Source of the DNA: Dyadobacter jejuensis | Lineage (GTDB): Bacteria > Bacteroidota > Bacteroidia > Cytophagales > Spirosomataceae | Assembly: GCF_003149085.1 (NCBI RefSeq) | Contig: NZ_QGDT01000012.1 | Coordinates: 97,483-161,482, forward strand | Reading direction: 5' to 3' | DNA: 64,000 bases | In this document: one piece after another, positions 9,144 through 18,186 of the stretch | Position numbering within the stretch: the stretch's first letter is position 1 | Layout: the number at the start of each line of letters is the position of its first letter | The notes under the pieces: generated by a model | Told to the model about the DNA's origin: nothing | What the model saw: only the letters and a program-made list of their open reading frames with translations | The model's database searches: none | Position numbers and translations under genes: made by a program

Positions 9144-12100
9144 ATGTTAAAATCCATTATAGAGTTTGCTGTTAAAAGCAAGCTCATTATCGGGCTATTC
9201 GTGCTTGGGCTCATCGCCTATGGGAGCTATGAGCTCCAACACCTGCCGATCGACGCCGTGCCCGATATTACAGACAATCAGGTGCAGGTGATCACCATCG
9301 CTCCCTCGTATGGGGCTACCGATATCGAAAGATTGGTGACTTTCCCCATAGAACAGGCCAATAGCAATATTGCCGGTATCAAAGAGATCCGCAGTTTCTC
9401 CCGCTTTGGGCTATCGTTGGTGACGATCGTCTTCACCGACGATACGGATGTATACTGGGCCCGACAGCAGGTGTCCGAACGCCTTCAAAAGGTGCAAACC
9501 GAAATCCCCAAAGGAATAGGCATTCCAGAGCTTGGGCCTATCAGCACCGGACTGGGGGAGATCTACCAATATGTGGTGCGCCCCAAAAAGGGGTACGAAC
9601 ACCGTTATGACGAAACAGAGCTGCGGACTATACAGGATTGGATCGTACGGCGGCAGCTGCTGGGGGTGAAGGGCGTGGCCGAGGTCAGTAGTTTTGGGGG
9701 CAAGCTCAAGCAATATGCCATAGAAGTGAACCCCAATAAGCTGATGGCGTATGGAGTGACGATCGACGAGGTATTTACGGCCCTGGACAATAATAACCAG
9801 AATACCGGTGGAGCCTATATAGAAAAGGGCCCTACCGTACTCTTTATACGTACCGAGGGCCTAGTGGCCGATATCGAAGATATTAATAATATACCCCTGA
9901 AGCAATTGTCGGATGGACAGCCCCTGTTTGTCCGGGATGTGGCTCAGGTAACTCAGAGCTATGCCACCCGTTATGGAGCCCTGTGTTATAACGACGAAGG
10001 GGAGGTGTCGGGAGCGGTGGTGATGATGCTCAAAGGGGCTAATAGTAGCGAGGTAATCGTGAATGTGAAGGACAGGATCGCTGAGATACAGAAGACCCTC
10101 CCCGAAGGAGTGGTGATAGAGCCTTTTCTGGATCGTTCCAAAATGGTGAATAACGCCATCGGAACGGTAGAGAAAAACCTGATGGAGGGCGCCCTGATCG
10201 TGGTATTTGTATTGGTGCTGTTCTTGGGCAACCTGCGTGCAGGTTTGCTCGTGGCGTCGGTCATTCCTCTTTCCATGCTATTTGCAGTCATTATGATGAA
10301 TCTATTCGGCGTGAGTGGTAACCTGATGAGCCTCGGCGCCCTGGACTTCGGGCTGATCGTCGATGGGGCCGTGATCATCGTCGAGTCGGTCATGCACCAT
10401 ATGGCGCACCATGTCAAAATAGAAGGGAGCGATAGGGTGAGCCAGCAGGAAATGAATGAAGAAGTGAAAACCACGGCTGGTAGGATGATGAATAGTGCCG
10501 TTTTTGGGCAAATCATCATTCTGATCGTCTACCTGCCCATATTTACCCTTCAGGGAATTGAAGGCAAGATGTTTAAACCCATGGCCCAGACAGTGGCCTT
10601 TGCCCTGTTAGGCGCCTTTATATTGTCGCTGACCTATATTCCGATGATGAGTGCGCTGGTGCTCAGCAAAAAAATTAAGACCGCTCCCAATCTGTCGGAT
10701 CGATGGATGGACCGCCTGGCCCGACGCTATCAGCGCTTGCTACTCAGGGCCCTGGGTTTGCCCAAAACGATAGTAGCCGGGAGTTTGGCCCTTTTTACTT
10801 TTTCTCTTTTTGTGCTATCGACCTTGGGAGGAGAGTTTATACCAGCCCTTGAGGAAGGCGACTTTGCGGTCGACACCAGGGTGCTTACGGGGAGCAATCT
10901 GCAGACTTCCATCGACTTTACCCAAAAGGCAGCACATATTTTGAAAAGTCAATTTCCGGAGGTAGAAAAAGTCGTCACCAAAATTGGGAGTGGCGAGGTG
11001 CCTACCGATCCTATGCCCATGGAAGCCAGCGATCTGATGGTGATATTGAAGGACAAGTCCGAATGGACTTCGGCCACCACCTTTCCGGAGCTGTCCGAGA
11101 AAATGGGTGCGGCGCTCAAAGCCGTGCCCGGCATTACAACAGGCTTTCAATTCCCCGTTCAGATGCGCTTCAATGAGCTGATGACTGGAGCCCGGCAGGA
11201 TGTAGTATGTAAAATATTTGGAGAGGATCTCGATACCCTGTCCAAATATGCCCAAGAATTAGGCGTACTCGTCAACCAGGTAGAAGGGGCCAAGGACTTG
11301 TATGTAGAAGCCGTGGCAGGAGTCGACCAGATCACCATCGTTTACAATAGACCCCTGATGGCACAATATGGGCTACATATCGCCGATGTAAATCGGGTGG
11401 TACATACCGCTTTCGCGGGACAAAGCAGCGGTCAGGTGTTTGAAGGCGAAAAGCGCTTCGACCTGATGGTAAGGTTAGGTGCGTCCAGCAAACGTAACTT
11501 AGAAGACATTCGGAATGTACTTATCCCCACCGCCAGTGGAAACCAAATCCCCTTAAGCCAGGTCGCCGCTGTGACGATCGGCCAAGGGCCTAACCAGATC
11601 CAGCGCGAAGATGCCAAAAGGCGTATCGTAGTGGGTTTTAACATTTCTGGGAGGGATGTACAGTCGGTCGTGGCCGATTTGAAACAATTGGCCGAACAGC
11701 GGATGCAGCTGCCTTCGGGGTACTATTTGACCTATGGAGGTGCTTTCGAAAATTTGAACGCCGCTACCCAGCGACTGATGATAGCGGTACCTATTTCTCT
11801 GTTATTAATTTTTGTCCTGCTATTTTTTGCCTTTGGATCCTTGAAAGATAGCCTGCTGATCTATACGGCCATACCCCTGTCGGCTATGGGGGGGATATTG
11901 GCCCTGGCACTCCGACAGATGCCCTTTAGTATCAGTGCGGGGATAGGCTTTATCGCCCTGTTTGGCGTGGCGGTGCTCAACGGTATCGTATTGGTGGCCG
12001 AGTTTAACAGGCTTAGGAAACAGGGTGAGCTCAGCCTAGTCGACTGCGTGGTGGAGGGTGCCCAGCTGCGGCTCCGACCCGTATTGATGACGGCCTTTGT

Positions 12101-13511
12101 GGCCTCTTTAGGGTTTCTGCCCATGGCCCTGAGCAATGGAGCCGGTGCGGAAGTACAGCGTCCCTTGGCGACGGTCGTCATTGGCGGACTATTGGTGGCT
12201 ACCTTTCTTACCCTCTTCGTATTGCCTATTCTTTATATTTTCTTTGCTGGGGGCTTCTCTAAGCCCAAAGGGGCTAGCGCTGGCCTGGCTGTGGTGTGGG
12301 TGCTGCTGAGCTTCGGGCTGCTGGCTCCCTCTGCCGCCTCTGCCCAGTCCGACAGCCTTAGCTTGTCGGAAGCCATCAGGGTAGCCCAACAAAATAATCT
12401 GGATATGGCCGTCGACAAACAGCGGGTCGATTATCAAAAAGCCTTGGTGGGCACCGCCCGTACCCTTCCACAGACCAATGTGCTCACCGAAGTCGGGCAG
12501 ATCAACAGCATCTATATGGACACCCGTTTCGCTGTGGGGCAGTCGTTTAGCCTGCCAGGAGTGTATCGAAAGCGCCGCGCCTGGCTCCACCAGGAACTGC
12601 TTGCCAGCAGTGCCCAGGTGAAGGTGAAGGCCCGAGAACTGAGCCGTCAGGTGTCCAGCGTATATGTATTGCTAGGGTACCAGTATCAAAGAAAACAGTT
12701 GATAGAGCGTATGCAGGAACGGTATGAGAATTTCCTAATACGGGCACAGGCACGTCTGTCAGTAGGGGAGTCGGAGGGGATAGAGGTATATACTGCCGAG
12801 CTGCAACTGCAACGGCTGCAGAACCTGCTGGTGGAGTTGGAGGCCGATCAGAAAATGGCCTTGATGCAACTACAGTACCTCCTCCAATCGCCTAGGACCG
12901 TTTTTCCAAAACTGGGAGAGTACGTCGATATCGTGCCAGTAGGCGATGCTGGGGGGAGTGGCATCGACGACCACCCGCAGCTCGCCTATTGGCGCCAGCG
13001 AGTGGCTGTTGCCGATGCCGCCATCGGCGTAGAAAAATCGCAGTTATTGCCTGAACTTAACCTGTCTTACGCTAATATGAGTATGCGAGGAATGGGGGCC
13101 GACGACAGGACCTATACGCCCAGCAAAAGGTTCCAAGCCGTTCAGCTTGGCGTAGGGATCCCCATTTTTCAAGGTGGACAAAAGGCTAAAATCGCCAGTG
13201 CGGTATTGGCCAAGGAGGTAGCCGCCAAGGAGCAGGAGGCCGAAGAGGCTCGTTTTAGCAAAGAATATGCCCTGGCTACCGCCACCTATGCCAAGTACCA
13301 GAAAATGGTGCAGGGCTATGAATCTGGGGCGCTGCAGAAAGCGGGAGCCATCCTAGCGTCGGCCCATCAAAAACTGGAGACAGGGAATATCAATTTGATG
13401 GAATGGACCCTGTTGACCAACCAGTCGGTGGAGGTGGAGCAGGCCTACCTAGAGGCGGTGTTTAACCTCAATCATGCTGCTATCGCATTAAATTATTATT
13501 TGGAGCAATAA
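9144..13511 (+). CDS. CusA/CzcA-type RND metal efflux pump fused to a TolC-like outer-membrane channel
   Basis: At 1,455 residues this is about 400 longer than a normal CusA/CzcA. Residues 1 to about 1040 form the RND pump: TM1 near the N-terminus, an N-terminal PVDAVPDIT-like segment (LPIDAVPDIT), and the heavy-metal-subfamily TM4 motif DFGLIVDGAVI near 402-412. About 1043-1065 is a hydrophobic segment ending APSAASAQ, which looks like a signal peptide or last membrane span. The remainder is a TolC/outer membrane efflux domain with paired coiled-coil repeats (LSLSEAIRVAQQNNLDM, later TGNINLMEWTLLTNQSVEVE). Such CusA-CusC fusions are known in Bacteroidota. It exports monovalent or divalent metal cations, powered by protons; the metal cannot be read from the sequence. 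The CusB-like gene follows 13 bp later. Confidence 0.93.
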   Translation: MLKSIIEFAVKSKLIIGLFVLGLIAYGSYELQHLPIDAVPDITDNQVQVITIAPSYGATDIERLVTFPIEQANSNIAGIKEIRSFSRFGLSLVTIVFTDDTDVYWARQQVSERLQKVQTEIPKGIGIPELGPISTGLGEIYQYVVRPKKGYEHRYDETELRTIQDWIVRRQLLGVKGVAEVSSFGGKLKQYAIEVNPNKLMAYGVTIDEVFTALDNNNQNTGGAYIEKGPTVLFIRTEGLVADIEDINNIPLKQLSDGQPLFVRDVAQVTQSYATRYGALCYNDEGEVSGAVVMMLKGANSSEVIVNVKDRIAEIQKTLPEGVVIEPFLDRSKMVNNAIGTVEKNLMEGALIVVFVLVLFLGNLRAGLLVASVIPLSMLFAVIMMNLFGVSGNLMSLGALDFGLIVDGAVIIVESVMHHMAHHVKIEGSDRVSQQEMNEEVKTTAGRMMNSAVFGQIIILIVYLPIFTLQGIEGKMFKPMAQTVAFALLGAFILSLTYIPMMSALVLSKKIKTAPNLSDRWMDRLARRYQRLLLRALGLPKTIVAGSLALFTFSLFVLSTLGGEFIPALEEGDFAVDTRVLTGSNLQTSIDFTQKAAHILKSQFPEVEKVVTKIGSGEVPTDPMPMEASDLMVILKDKSEWTSATTFPELSEKMGAALKAVPGITTGFQFPVQMRFNELMTGARQDVVCKIFGEDLDTLSKYAQELGVLVNQVEGAKDLYVEAVAGVDQITIVYNRPLMAQYGLHIADVNRVVHTAFAGQSSGQVFEGEKRFDLMVRLGASSKRNLEDIRNVLIPTASGNQIPLSQVAAVTIGQGPNQIQREDAKRRIVVGFNISGRDVQSVVADLKQLAEQRMQLPSGYYLTYGGAFENLNAATQRLMIAVPISLLLIFVLLFFAFGSLKDSLLIYTAIPLSAMGGILALALRQMPFSISAGIGFIALFGVAVLNGIVLVAEFNRLRKQGELSLVDCVVEGAQLRLRPVLMTAFVASLGFLPMALSNGAGAEVQRPLATVVIGGLLVATFLTLFVLPILYIFFAGGFSKPKGASAGLAVVWVLLSFGLLAPSAASAQSDSLSLSEAIRVAQQNNLDMAVDKQRVDYQKALVGTARTLPQTNVLTEVGQINSIYMDTRFAVGQSFSLPGVYRKRRAWLHQELLASSAQVKVKARELSRQVSSVYVLLGYQYQRKQLIERMQERYENFLIRAQARLSVGESEGIEVYTAELQLQRLQNLLVELEADQKMALMQLQYLLQSPRTVFPKLGEYVDIVPVGDAGGSGIDDHPQLAYWRQRVAVADAAIGVEKSQLLPELNLSYANMSMRGMGADDRTYTPSKRFQAVQLGVGIPIFQGGQKAKIASAVLAKEVAAKEQEAEEARFSKEYALATATYAKYQKMVQGYESGALQKAGAILASAHQKLETGNINLMEWTLLTNQSVEVEQAYLEAVFNLNHAAIALNYYLEQ

Positions 13512-13524
13512 AAAGAAGACGATC

Positions 13525-14655
13525 ATGAGAAAGTCAGTAATATTCGTTTTGGGCCTGTTTTTCCTATGGGCCTGTAACGCCAATTCAGAAAAAAACGAGG
13601 AAGGCCCCCAACAGCAGGTTGACGAAACCTTGGCGGTATTGAACGAGGAGCAGATCAGCAATGCCAATATCGTAACGGCTCAGCCTACATGGCTGGTAAG
13701 TTCCCCCTTGCTAAGGCTCAATGGCTTGATAGACGTCCCACCCAAAAACAGAATCAGTGTGTCGGTGCCTATGGGCGGATACCTTAAAAGTGCCGACCTG
13801 CTGCCTGGGGCTCGGGTTCGTAAGGGGCAGGTGCTCGCCACCCTCGAAGACCAGCAGTATATACAGCTCCAACAACAGTATCTGGAGGGAAAAAACCGAT
13901 TGGTATTTTTGGAAAAGGAGTTTTTACGCCAACAAGAACTTAGCAAAACCCAAGCCGCTAGTCAGAAAATGGCGCAACAAGCGGAAGCGGACTACCAAAG
14001 CCAGCGGATTGCTAATAAATCACTTTACGAAAGATTGAAAATGGTAGGAGTGGACCCCGACAAACTGGCCCTAGAACATATCTCCAGGACCATGACGGTT
14101 CGTTCCCCTATCAACGGGTTCGTGTCTCAGGCCAATATGACGCTAGGGAAATATGTGAGCCCCACCGACGTGCTTTTCGAACTGGTAGACCCTTCCGACA
14201 TTCACCTCAACCTAAAGGTCTTTGAAAAGGACCTCGAGAGGCTCCAGATTGGGCAACGCATTCAGGCCTTTACCAATAACGACCCGGGCACCCTCTACAA
14301 CTGTAAGGTGATACTGATCGGGAAGGACTTCTCGCCAGAAAGAACGGTAGAGCTTCATGCGCATTTCGAAAAATATGACCCCGACTTAGTCCCAGGCACC
14401 TATATGAATGCCGAAGTACGCCTGAAGGATCATAGGGCGCTAACACTCCCCGAGGATGCCGTAGTCAGTTATCAGGGGCAGACCTATGTGTTTGTTCCCC
14501 AGCTTAAAGGACAATATAGGATGCTGCCGGTGACGGTCGGGTCGTTGATAGAGGGTCGTATCGAGGTTTTGAACCCCGAACTTGCCGACAAAACGGTGGT
14601 GGTGCAGGGGGCTTATGCCCTGTTGATGTATTTAAAAAACAAGTCGGAAGATTAG
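13525..14655 (+). CDS. CusB/CzcB-type periplasmic adaptor lipoprotein
   Basis: This 376-residue membrane-fusion protein follows the CusA-TolC fusion by 13 bp, completing the tripartite efflux system. A lipoprotein signal ends at Cys17 (LFFLWAC). The middle has the usual order: barrel strands, a lipoyl-like half motif (GGYLKSADLLPGARVRKGQV), a helical hairpin (about 110-170) and the second lipoyl half (MTVRSPINGFVSQANMTLG), then beta-barrel and membrane-proximal domains (LTLPEDAVVSYQGQTYVFV). It links the inner-membrane pump to the channel part and probably binds the metal. An N-terminal heavy-metal-binding domain seen in some homologues is absent. Confidence 0.9.
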   Translation: MRKSVIFVLGLFFLWACNANSEKNEEGPQQQVDETLAVLNEEQISNANIVTAQPTWLVSSPLLRLNGLIDVPPKNRISVSVPMGGYLKSADLLPGARVRKGQVLATLEDQQYIQLQQQYLEGKNRLVFLEKEFLRQQELSKTQAASQKMAQQAEADYQSQRIANKSLYERLKMVGVDPDKLALEHISRTMTVRSPINGFVSQANMTLGKYVSPTDVLFELVDPSDIHLNLKVFEKDLERLQIGQRIQAFTNNDPGTLYNCKVILIGKDFSPERTVELHAHFEKYDPDLVPGTYMNAEVRLKDHRALTLPEDAVVSYQGQTYVFVPQLKGQYRMLPVTVGSLIEGRIEVLNPELADKTVVVQGAYALLMYLKNKSED

Positions 14656-14722
14656 GCATAGAGGGGCTGGATTTTTATTTAAAAATTGCTATATAGCAAG
14701 CCTAATCGATAACGATACATTC

Positions 14723-15622
14723 ATGATGAAGCATACAATATTGGTGGTAGGGAGTTCGAATACCGACATGGTCGTCAAGACGAGCGAGTTTCCTCGGCCT
14801 GGACAAACGGTGTTGGGAGGTGAGTTTTTGATGAACCCGGGAGGTAAAGGAGCCAACCAGGCCGTAGCTGCGGCCAGGCTGGGTGGGCAGGTCCGGTTTA
14901 TCGCCCGTCTGGGAGAAGATATCTTTGGCAAACAGGCAGAAATCAACTTTAAGGAGGAGTCCCTTGACATCGATTTTCTTACATTTTCGGAGGAACATGC
15001 CAGTGGAGTAGCATTGATTACCGTGGCAGAATCGGGTGAAAATCAGATCGTGGTGGCCTCCGGTGCCAATATGGATTTGCTTCCAGAACATATCCCCGAC
15101 GCCGCTTTCGACGCCGTAGCCCTGGTGGTGATGCAATGTGAAATACCCTTGGAAACCGTCCGGTACATAAATGAGCAATGCCTCCAACGCCAAATCCCCG
15201 TTCTGTTAAACCCGGCTCCCGCCATGGGCTTGTCCGAAGAGATGCTTCAAGGTTTGTATTTGATCACCCCCAATGAAACCGAAACGGAAATTATCACGGG
15301 CATCAGGCCGGTGGACCGTCCCTCTCTTGAAGCGGCGGCGGCATGGTTCCGCGAAAGAGGCGTACAGCAGGTGGTGATCACCTTGGGCAAGGATGGGGTG
15401 TACCTGCATAACGATACCCAGCAAACCATTATCCCAGCCCAGGAAGTAACCGCCATAGATACCACCGGTGCCGGAGACGTATTCAATGGAGCCCTGGCTG
15501 CAGCCCTGGTAAAAGGCTCCGACCTAGTGGCCGCTTGCAGCTTCGCCAGCCAGGCTGCCGCCGTGTCGGTCACCCGGCTGGGCGCTCAGAGTGCAGCTCC
15601 TTTTAGCTGGGAGCTTGAGTAA
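14723..15622 (+). CDS. rbsK: Ribokinase
   Basis: A 299-residue PfkB-family sugar kinase. The N-terminal ribokinase signature is clear: GSSNTDMV at about 10-17, then the substrate-binding NPGGKGANQAVAAARLGG near 38-55. The C-terminal PfkB signature DTTGAGDVFNGALAAAL near 249-265 carries the catalytic Asp. Length and motifs match RbsK, which phosphorylates D-ribose at O5 with ATP in the cytoplasm. No ribose transporter or regulator lies beside it. It is 67 bp after the CusB gene and probably not functionally linked. A strong hairpin follows the stop codon. Confidence 0.9.
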   Translation: MMKHTILVVGSSNTDMVVKTSEFPRPGQTVLGGEFLMNPGGKGANQAVAAARLGGQVRFIARLGEDIFGKQAEINFKEESLDIDFLTFSEEHASGVALITVAESGENQIVVASGANMDLLPEHIPDAAFDAVALVVMQCEIPLETVRYINEQCLQRQIPVLLNPAPAMGLSEEMLQGLYLITPNETETEIITGIRPVDRPSLEAAAAWFRERGVQQVVITLGKDGVYLHNDTQQTIIPAQEVTAIDTTGAGDVFNGALAAALVKGSDLVAACSFASQAAAVSVTRLGAQSAAPFSWELE

Positions 15623-15667
15623 AGGATGGAGCCCTCGAAGTAGGACCTTGGGCTACTGCCGTAGCAA

Positions 15668-15706
15668 CCCCGGTACCTATGGCGATTGGCGCCATAGGTA
15701 CCGGGG
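15668..15706. terminator. Strong hairpin terminator between convergent rbsK and rfbD
   Basis: A perfect 17-bp stem (arms begin CCCCGGTACC and end GGTACCGGGG) with a 5-base loop lies between two convergent genes, followed on the plus strand by GCTTTTGG. The U-tract is short, but the stem and position make a terminator the best reading. Confidence 0.65.
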
Positions 15707-15715
15707 GCTTTTGGC

Positions 15716-16564
15716 TTATAAGCGGCTCAGGCATTCCTCTAGGCTATCTCTCCAATAGGGGATCGCCATATTAAAGGTAGACTTAATTTTATTCTTATCC
15801 ATCACCGAAAATGCTGGTCTGGTGGCCTTGGTGATATACTCAGTCGACTTCACGGGTTTTACGCGTATGTCTACCTTTTTAATATCGAAAATGGCCTTAG
15901 CGAAATCGTACCAGCTAATGGCCCCTTCGTTGCTATAGTGATATAGTCCGTAGGCAGGAGCGGGAGCCTGCATGATATCGAGGATAGCCCCGGCCAGGTC
16001 GATGGCATAGGTAGGGGAGCCCACCTGGTCTACGATCACGCCAAGCTCCTCTCTTTCGCTGCCCAGGCGCAGCATGGTTTTGGCGAAGTTGTTTCCATAT
16101 TCGGAATACAACCAGCTGGTGCGGAGTATGTAATACTGCTCCAATATGTCGATGATCTCCTTTTCGCCTTCAAGCTTGGTAAGTCCGTACATATTGTCGG
16201 GCGTAGTAAGGTCATTTTCCGATAATGCCTTTGGAATATCCCCCTTAAAGACGAAGTCGGTCGAGATCTGGATCATGGTCGCCTGATAGGTCTTACAGAC
16301 CCTGGCGATATTAGCCGCTCCGTCCTTGTTGATCTTCCTACATAGCTCCTGTTCATCTTCTGCCTTATCTACGGCCGTATAGGCGGCGCAGTTAATCACA
16401 AACTGAGGTTTTTCCCTTTCCATTAAGGCCGATAGCAGGCCTTCGTCCAATATATTGCCTTCCGTTTCCGAAGGAAATACGATGTCGGTGATTTGACGCG
16501 CTGCGGCGACTTTTTTTAGACAACTTCCAAGTTGCCCTGAAGCTCCCAATACGAGGCCTTTCAT
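15716..16564 (-). CDS. rfbD: dTDP-4-dehydrorhamnose reductase (RmlD/RfbD)
   Basis: A 282-residue extended short-chain dehydrogenase. The NAD(P)-binding GASGQLG motif lies at 8-14, and the catalytic YGLTK (Y-x-x-x-K) near 129-133. STDFVFKGD and the C-terminal RPAFSVMDKNKI fit RmlD, which makes the last step to dTDP-L-rhamnose. The partner genes rmlA, rmlB and rmlC are not in the window, so they must be elsewhere if rhamnose is made. It lies at the downstream end of the minus-strand exopolysaccharide locus but is separated by 490 bp with a hairpin, so it may be transcribed on its own. Confidence 0.88.
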   Translation of the reverse strand: MKGLVLGASGQLGSCLKKVAAARQITDIVFPSETEGNILDEGLLSALMEREKPQFVINCAAYTAVDKAEDEQELCRKINKDGAANIARVCKTYQATMIQISTDFVFKGDIPKALSENDLTTPDNMYGLTKLEGEKEIIDILEQYYILRTSWLYSEYGNNFAKTMLRLGSEREELGVIVDQVGSPTYAIDLAGAILDIMQAPAPAYGLYHYSNEGAISWYDFAKAIFDIKKVDIRVKPVKSTEYITKATRPAFSVMDKNKIKSTFNMAIPYWRDSLEECLSRL

Positions 16565-16633
16565 AGGTATATAGTGAATAGGTGAATTATAATGATAACT
16601 GGCTTGTAGGCCCTTCCTTTTGCAAATATATTC

Positions 16634-16668
16634 AAAAAAAAGTCCGACACCTGATGGTTCCGGACTTT
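16634..16668 (-). terminator. Terminator-like hairpin upstream of rfbD
   Basis: On the minus strand AAAGTCCG and CGGACTTT form an 8-bp stem followed by a run of eight T. It could end transcripts from the YjbH-like genes, or act as an attenuator in front of rfbD, whose start is 70 bases further on. Confidence 0.65.
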
Positions 16669-16678
16669 AAACTATGCT

Positions 16679-16692
16679 TAACGTTGAGTAAA
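16679..16692. promoter_or_regulatory. Copy of the recurrent TAACGTTGAGTAAA motif (upstream of rfbD)
   Basis: An exact 14-base copy. The same motif occurs at 21555, 38428 and 38501, with shorter variants at 33746 and 41149, always in gaps of the exopolysaccharide locus. Function unknown; a regulator site or a leader element are both possible. Confidence 0.45.
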
Positions 16693-17035
16693 AATACAAT
16701 ATCGAGGATCCCCTACCTTAGTAATTTGGCCATGAAGACTGGCTATTATTAGATATCGGGGACTTTGTTTGTAAAAAACGTTTGACAAATAAAATAAATT
16801 AATTCTGCATTTCAAATTTAACAAAATAAATAAATTTTTCTCTCATCTATTATTGTGTTGTAACTCAGGTTTATTTTCAAGTTTTTATTACTATACGTTA
16901 ACCTCTCCCACGAAGGGATGGTAATGCTGCCATCAATTGGCTGTCGGTGGTCAGGTTTTTCCTGAAATCGAGGCTCGAATAGATAGGCCGGGATAGCATC
17001 GTTCTATTTAAAATAATTCGGTTATAGAAGCCTAT
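16693..17035. other. Gap with degenerate repeat fragments
   Basis: No gene is seen. The left part is AT-rich. Around 16905-16970, a CACGAAGGGATGG half-palindrome and a GGCTGTCGGTGGTCAGG stretch resemble pieces of the repeat mosaic at 5.3-8.1 kb. Confidence 0.5.
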
Positions 17036-17056
17036 ATTGAGGCCATCTGCCTCAAT
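17036..17056 (-). terminator. Hairpin at the 3' end of the second YjbH-like gene
   Basis: ATTGAGGC and GCCTCAAT form an 8-bp stem with a 5-base loop touching the stop codon. No T-run follows on the minus strand, so it may stabilise the transcript end rather than terminate. Confidence 0.4.
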
Positions 17057-18186
17057 TAGTCCAATTGTTTTTGTTGACGGTTCAAATAGTCGACCTGGTA
17101 TTGACGTAACTTTTGGTCGAGGCTGTAGCCCATTCGGTAGCGTTCGCCAATCTTATATCCCCGGGTATAGGTATATTCCCAACGGAATTCGTCACCAGTT
17201 CGGAGCCGCACATGCTTGCCTTGTAGTATTTTGCCAGGAGGAATAGGGACGGCAATATTAAAACCTACCGTTGAGCCATTTTTTGTTTTGCTGGCATATA
17301 GGCCCAGTTCGATACTGGTAAATTGCCGGATTAGCTCCATTCTCAAGCCTCGGTCTTGGTACATAAATTGTCCGCCGGTAAGTTTGGCGGTCAGGTCGGG
17401 CCCTTTGAAGCGGTAGGCAACATCGGCGAGTAGCAGCAGATGTTCCAGCGACTCGTAATAGATGCCCCCCTTCGGATAGTAGTAGAAGCCCGTATAGCCT
17501 GCTTCTACGCCCATGGACCAGGGTTTAGAGAGGTCGGCGTGGCGGTATTGGATGTTTAGCCCATACTGGTCGTTGGCAAAGAAACCCAGGGAGGCACTAA
17601 TAAAATGCTTGCCCTGTGCCCAAAACTGATTGAGGTAACTCGGAGCGGGGCGAATGTTGCGGGGGCGGCCGTCGAGGTCGTTGGTGATCGGAAAGAGGAT
17701 CCCGGTGTGTAGGGCCATACCTGGCCAGAGCATCAGGGAAGTCTGGATGGCTATGCTGGTATTGCTCTCTACGGGTTTATCAAAATTCCCGAAGTTGGCC
17801 GTAAAGTAGGGCTGAAGCCAGAAGTCGAGCTTATATCCCTTGAGCTGTAAGGGAGCCTTACTATGGCTGTAGTATTCCTTTCTTTCATTTGGTTCCATCG
17901 GGCGGTAATTCCAGGACTGTCCCTTGGAATACACTCCTACCGGCATCCCTTGAAAAAGGGGGCTGTAGTGCTGAACCCCACTGTCGGCCATGATGCGCTG
18001 CATTTCGAATAGTCCGATGAAAGGGTTCCGGTACATGCGTTGTTCGTACTGGACCGCCTCCTCCGTATGGGTGATATGCTCATAGTCGTTTACCAGTTTT
18101 TCGGGGCTAAACCGGTCCGTTTGTGCCCACGCCGGAAACAGTGGTGCGCAAAGCAGGTATAGCCAAAGGGTATTATTCGCGCTCAT
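17056..18186 (-). CDS. YjbH-like exopolysaccharide outer-membrane protein, C-terminal-type half
   Basis: A 376-residue protein with a signal peptide (LWLYLLCAPLFPAWAQ, about 6-21). The remainder looks like outer-membrane beta-strands: alternating aromatic and polar residues, many Y/W/F, and G-x-Y turns (FYYYPKGGIYYESLEHLLLL). It overlaps the preceding gene by 14 bp, so the two are probably made together. In YjbEFGH-type loci YjbH is one large outer-membrane protein; here the two adjacent genes look like its N- and C-terminal halves on separate chains. A role in polysaccharide export or surface attachment is inferred from this and from the adjacent polysaccharide genes. Confidence 0.6.
   Translation of the reverse strand: MSANNTLWLYLLCAPLFPAWAQTDRFSPEKLVNDYEHITHTEEAVQYEQRMYRNPFIGLFEMQRIMADSGVQHYSPLFQGMPVGVYSKGQSWNYRPMEPNERKEYYSHSKAPLQLKGYKLDFWLQPYFTANFGNFDKPVESNTSIAIQTSLMLWPGMALHTGILFPITNDLDGRPRNIRPAPSYLNQFWAQGKHFISASLGFFANDQYGLNIQYRHADLSKPWSMGVEAGYTGFYYYPKGGIYYESLEHLLLLADVAYRFKGPDLTAKLTGGQFMYQDRGLRMELIRQFTSIELGLYASKTKNGSTVGFNIAVPIPPGKILQGKHVRLRTGDEFRWEYTYTRGYKIGERYRMGYSLDQKLRQYQVDYLNRQQKQLD

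Noticed and set aside
9411..12753. Antisense frames across the CusA-TolC fusion (up to 177 residues)
   Set aside because: They are in high-GC coding sequence of an unmistakable gene, and lack ribosome-binding sites or known domains.
14702..15193. A 163-residue antisense frame in rbsK
   Set aside because: The plus-strand frame carries full ribokinase motifs; the antisense frame shows no recognisable feature.
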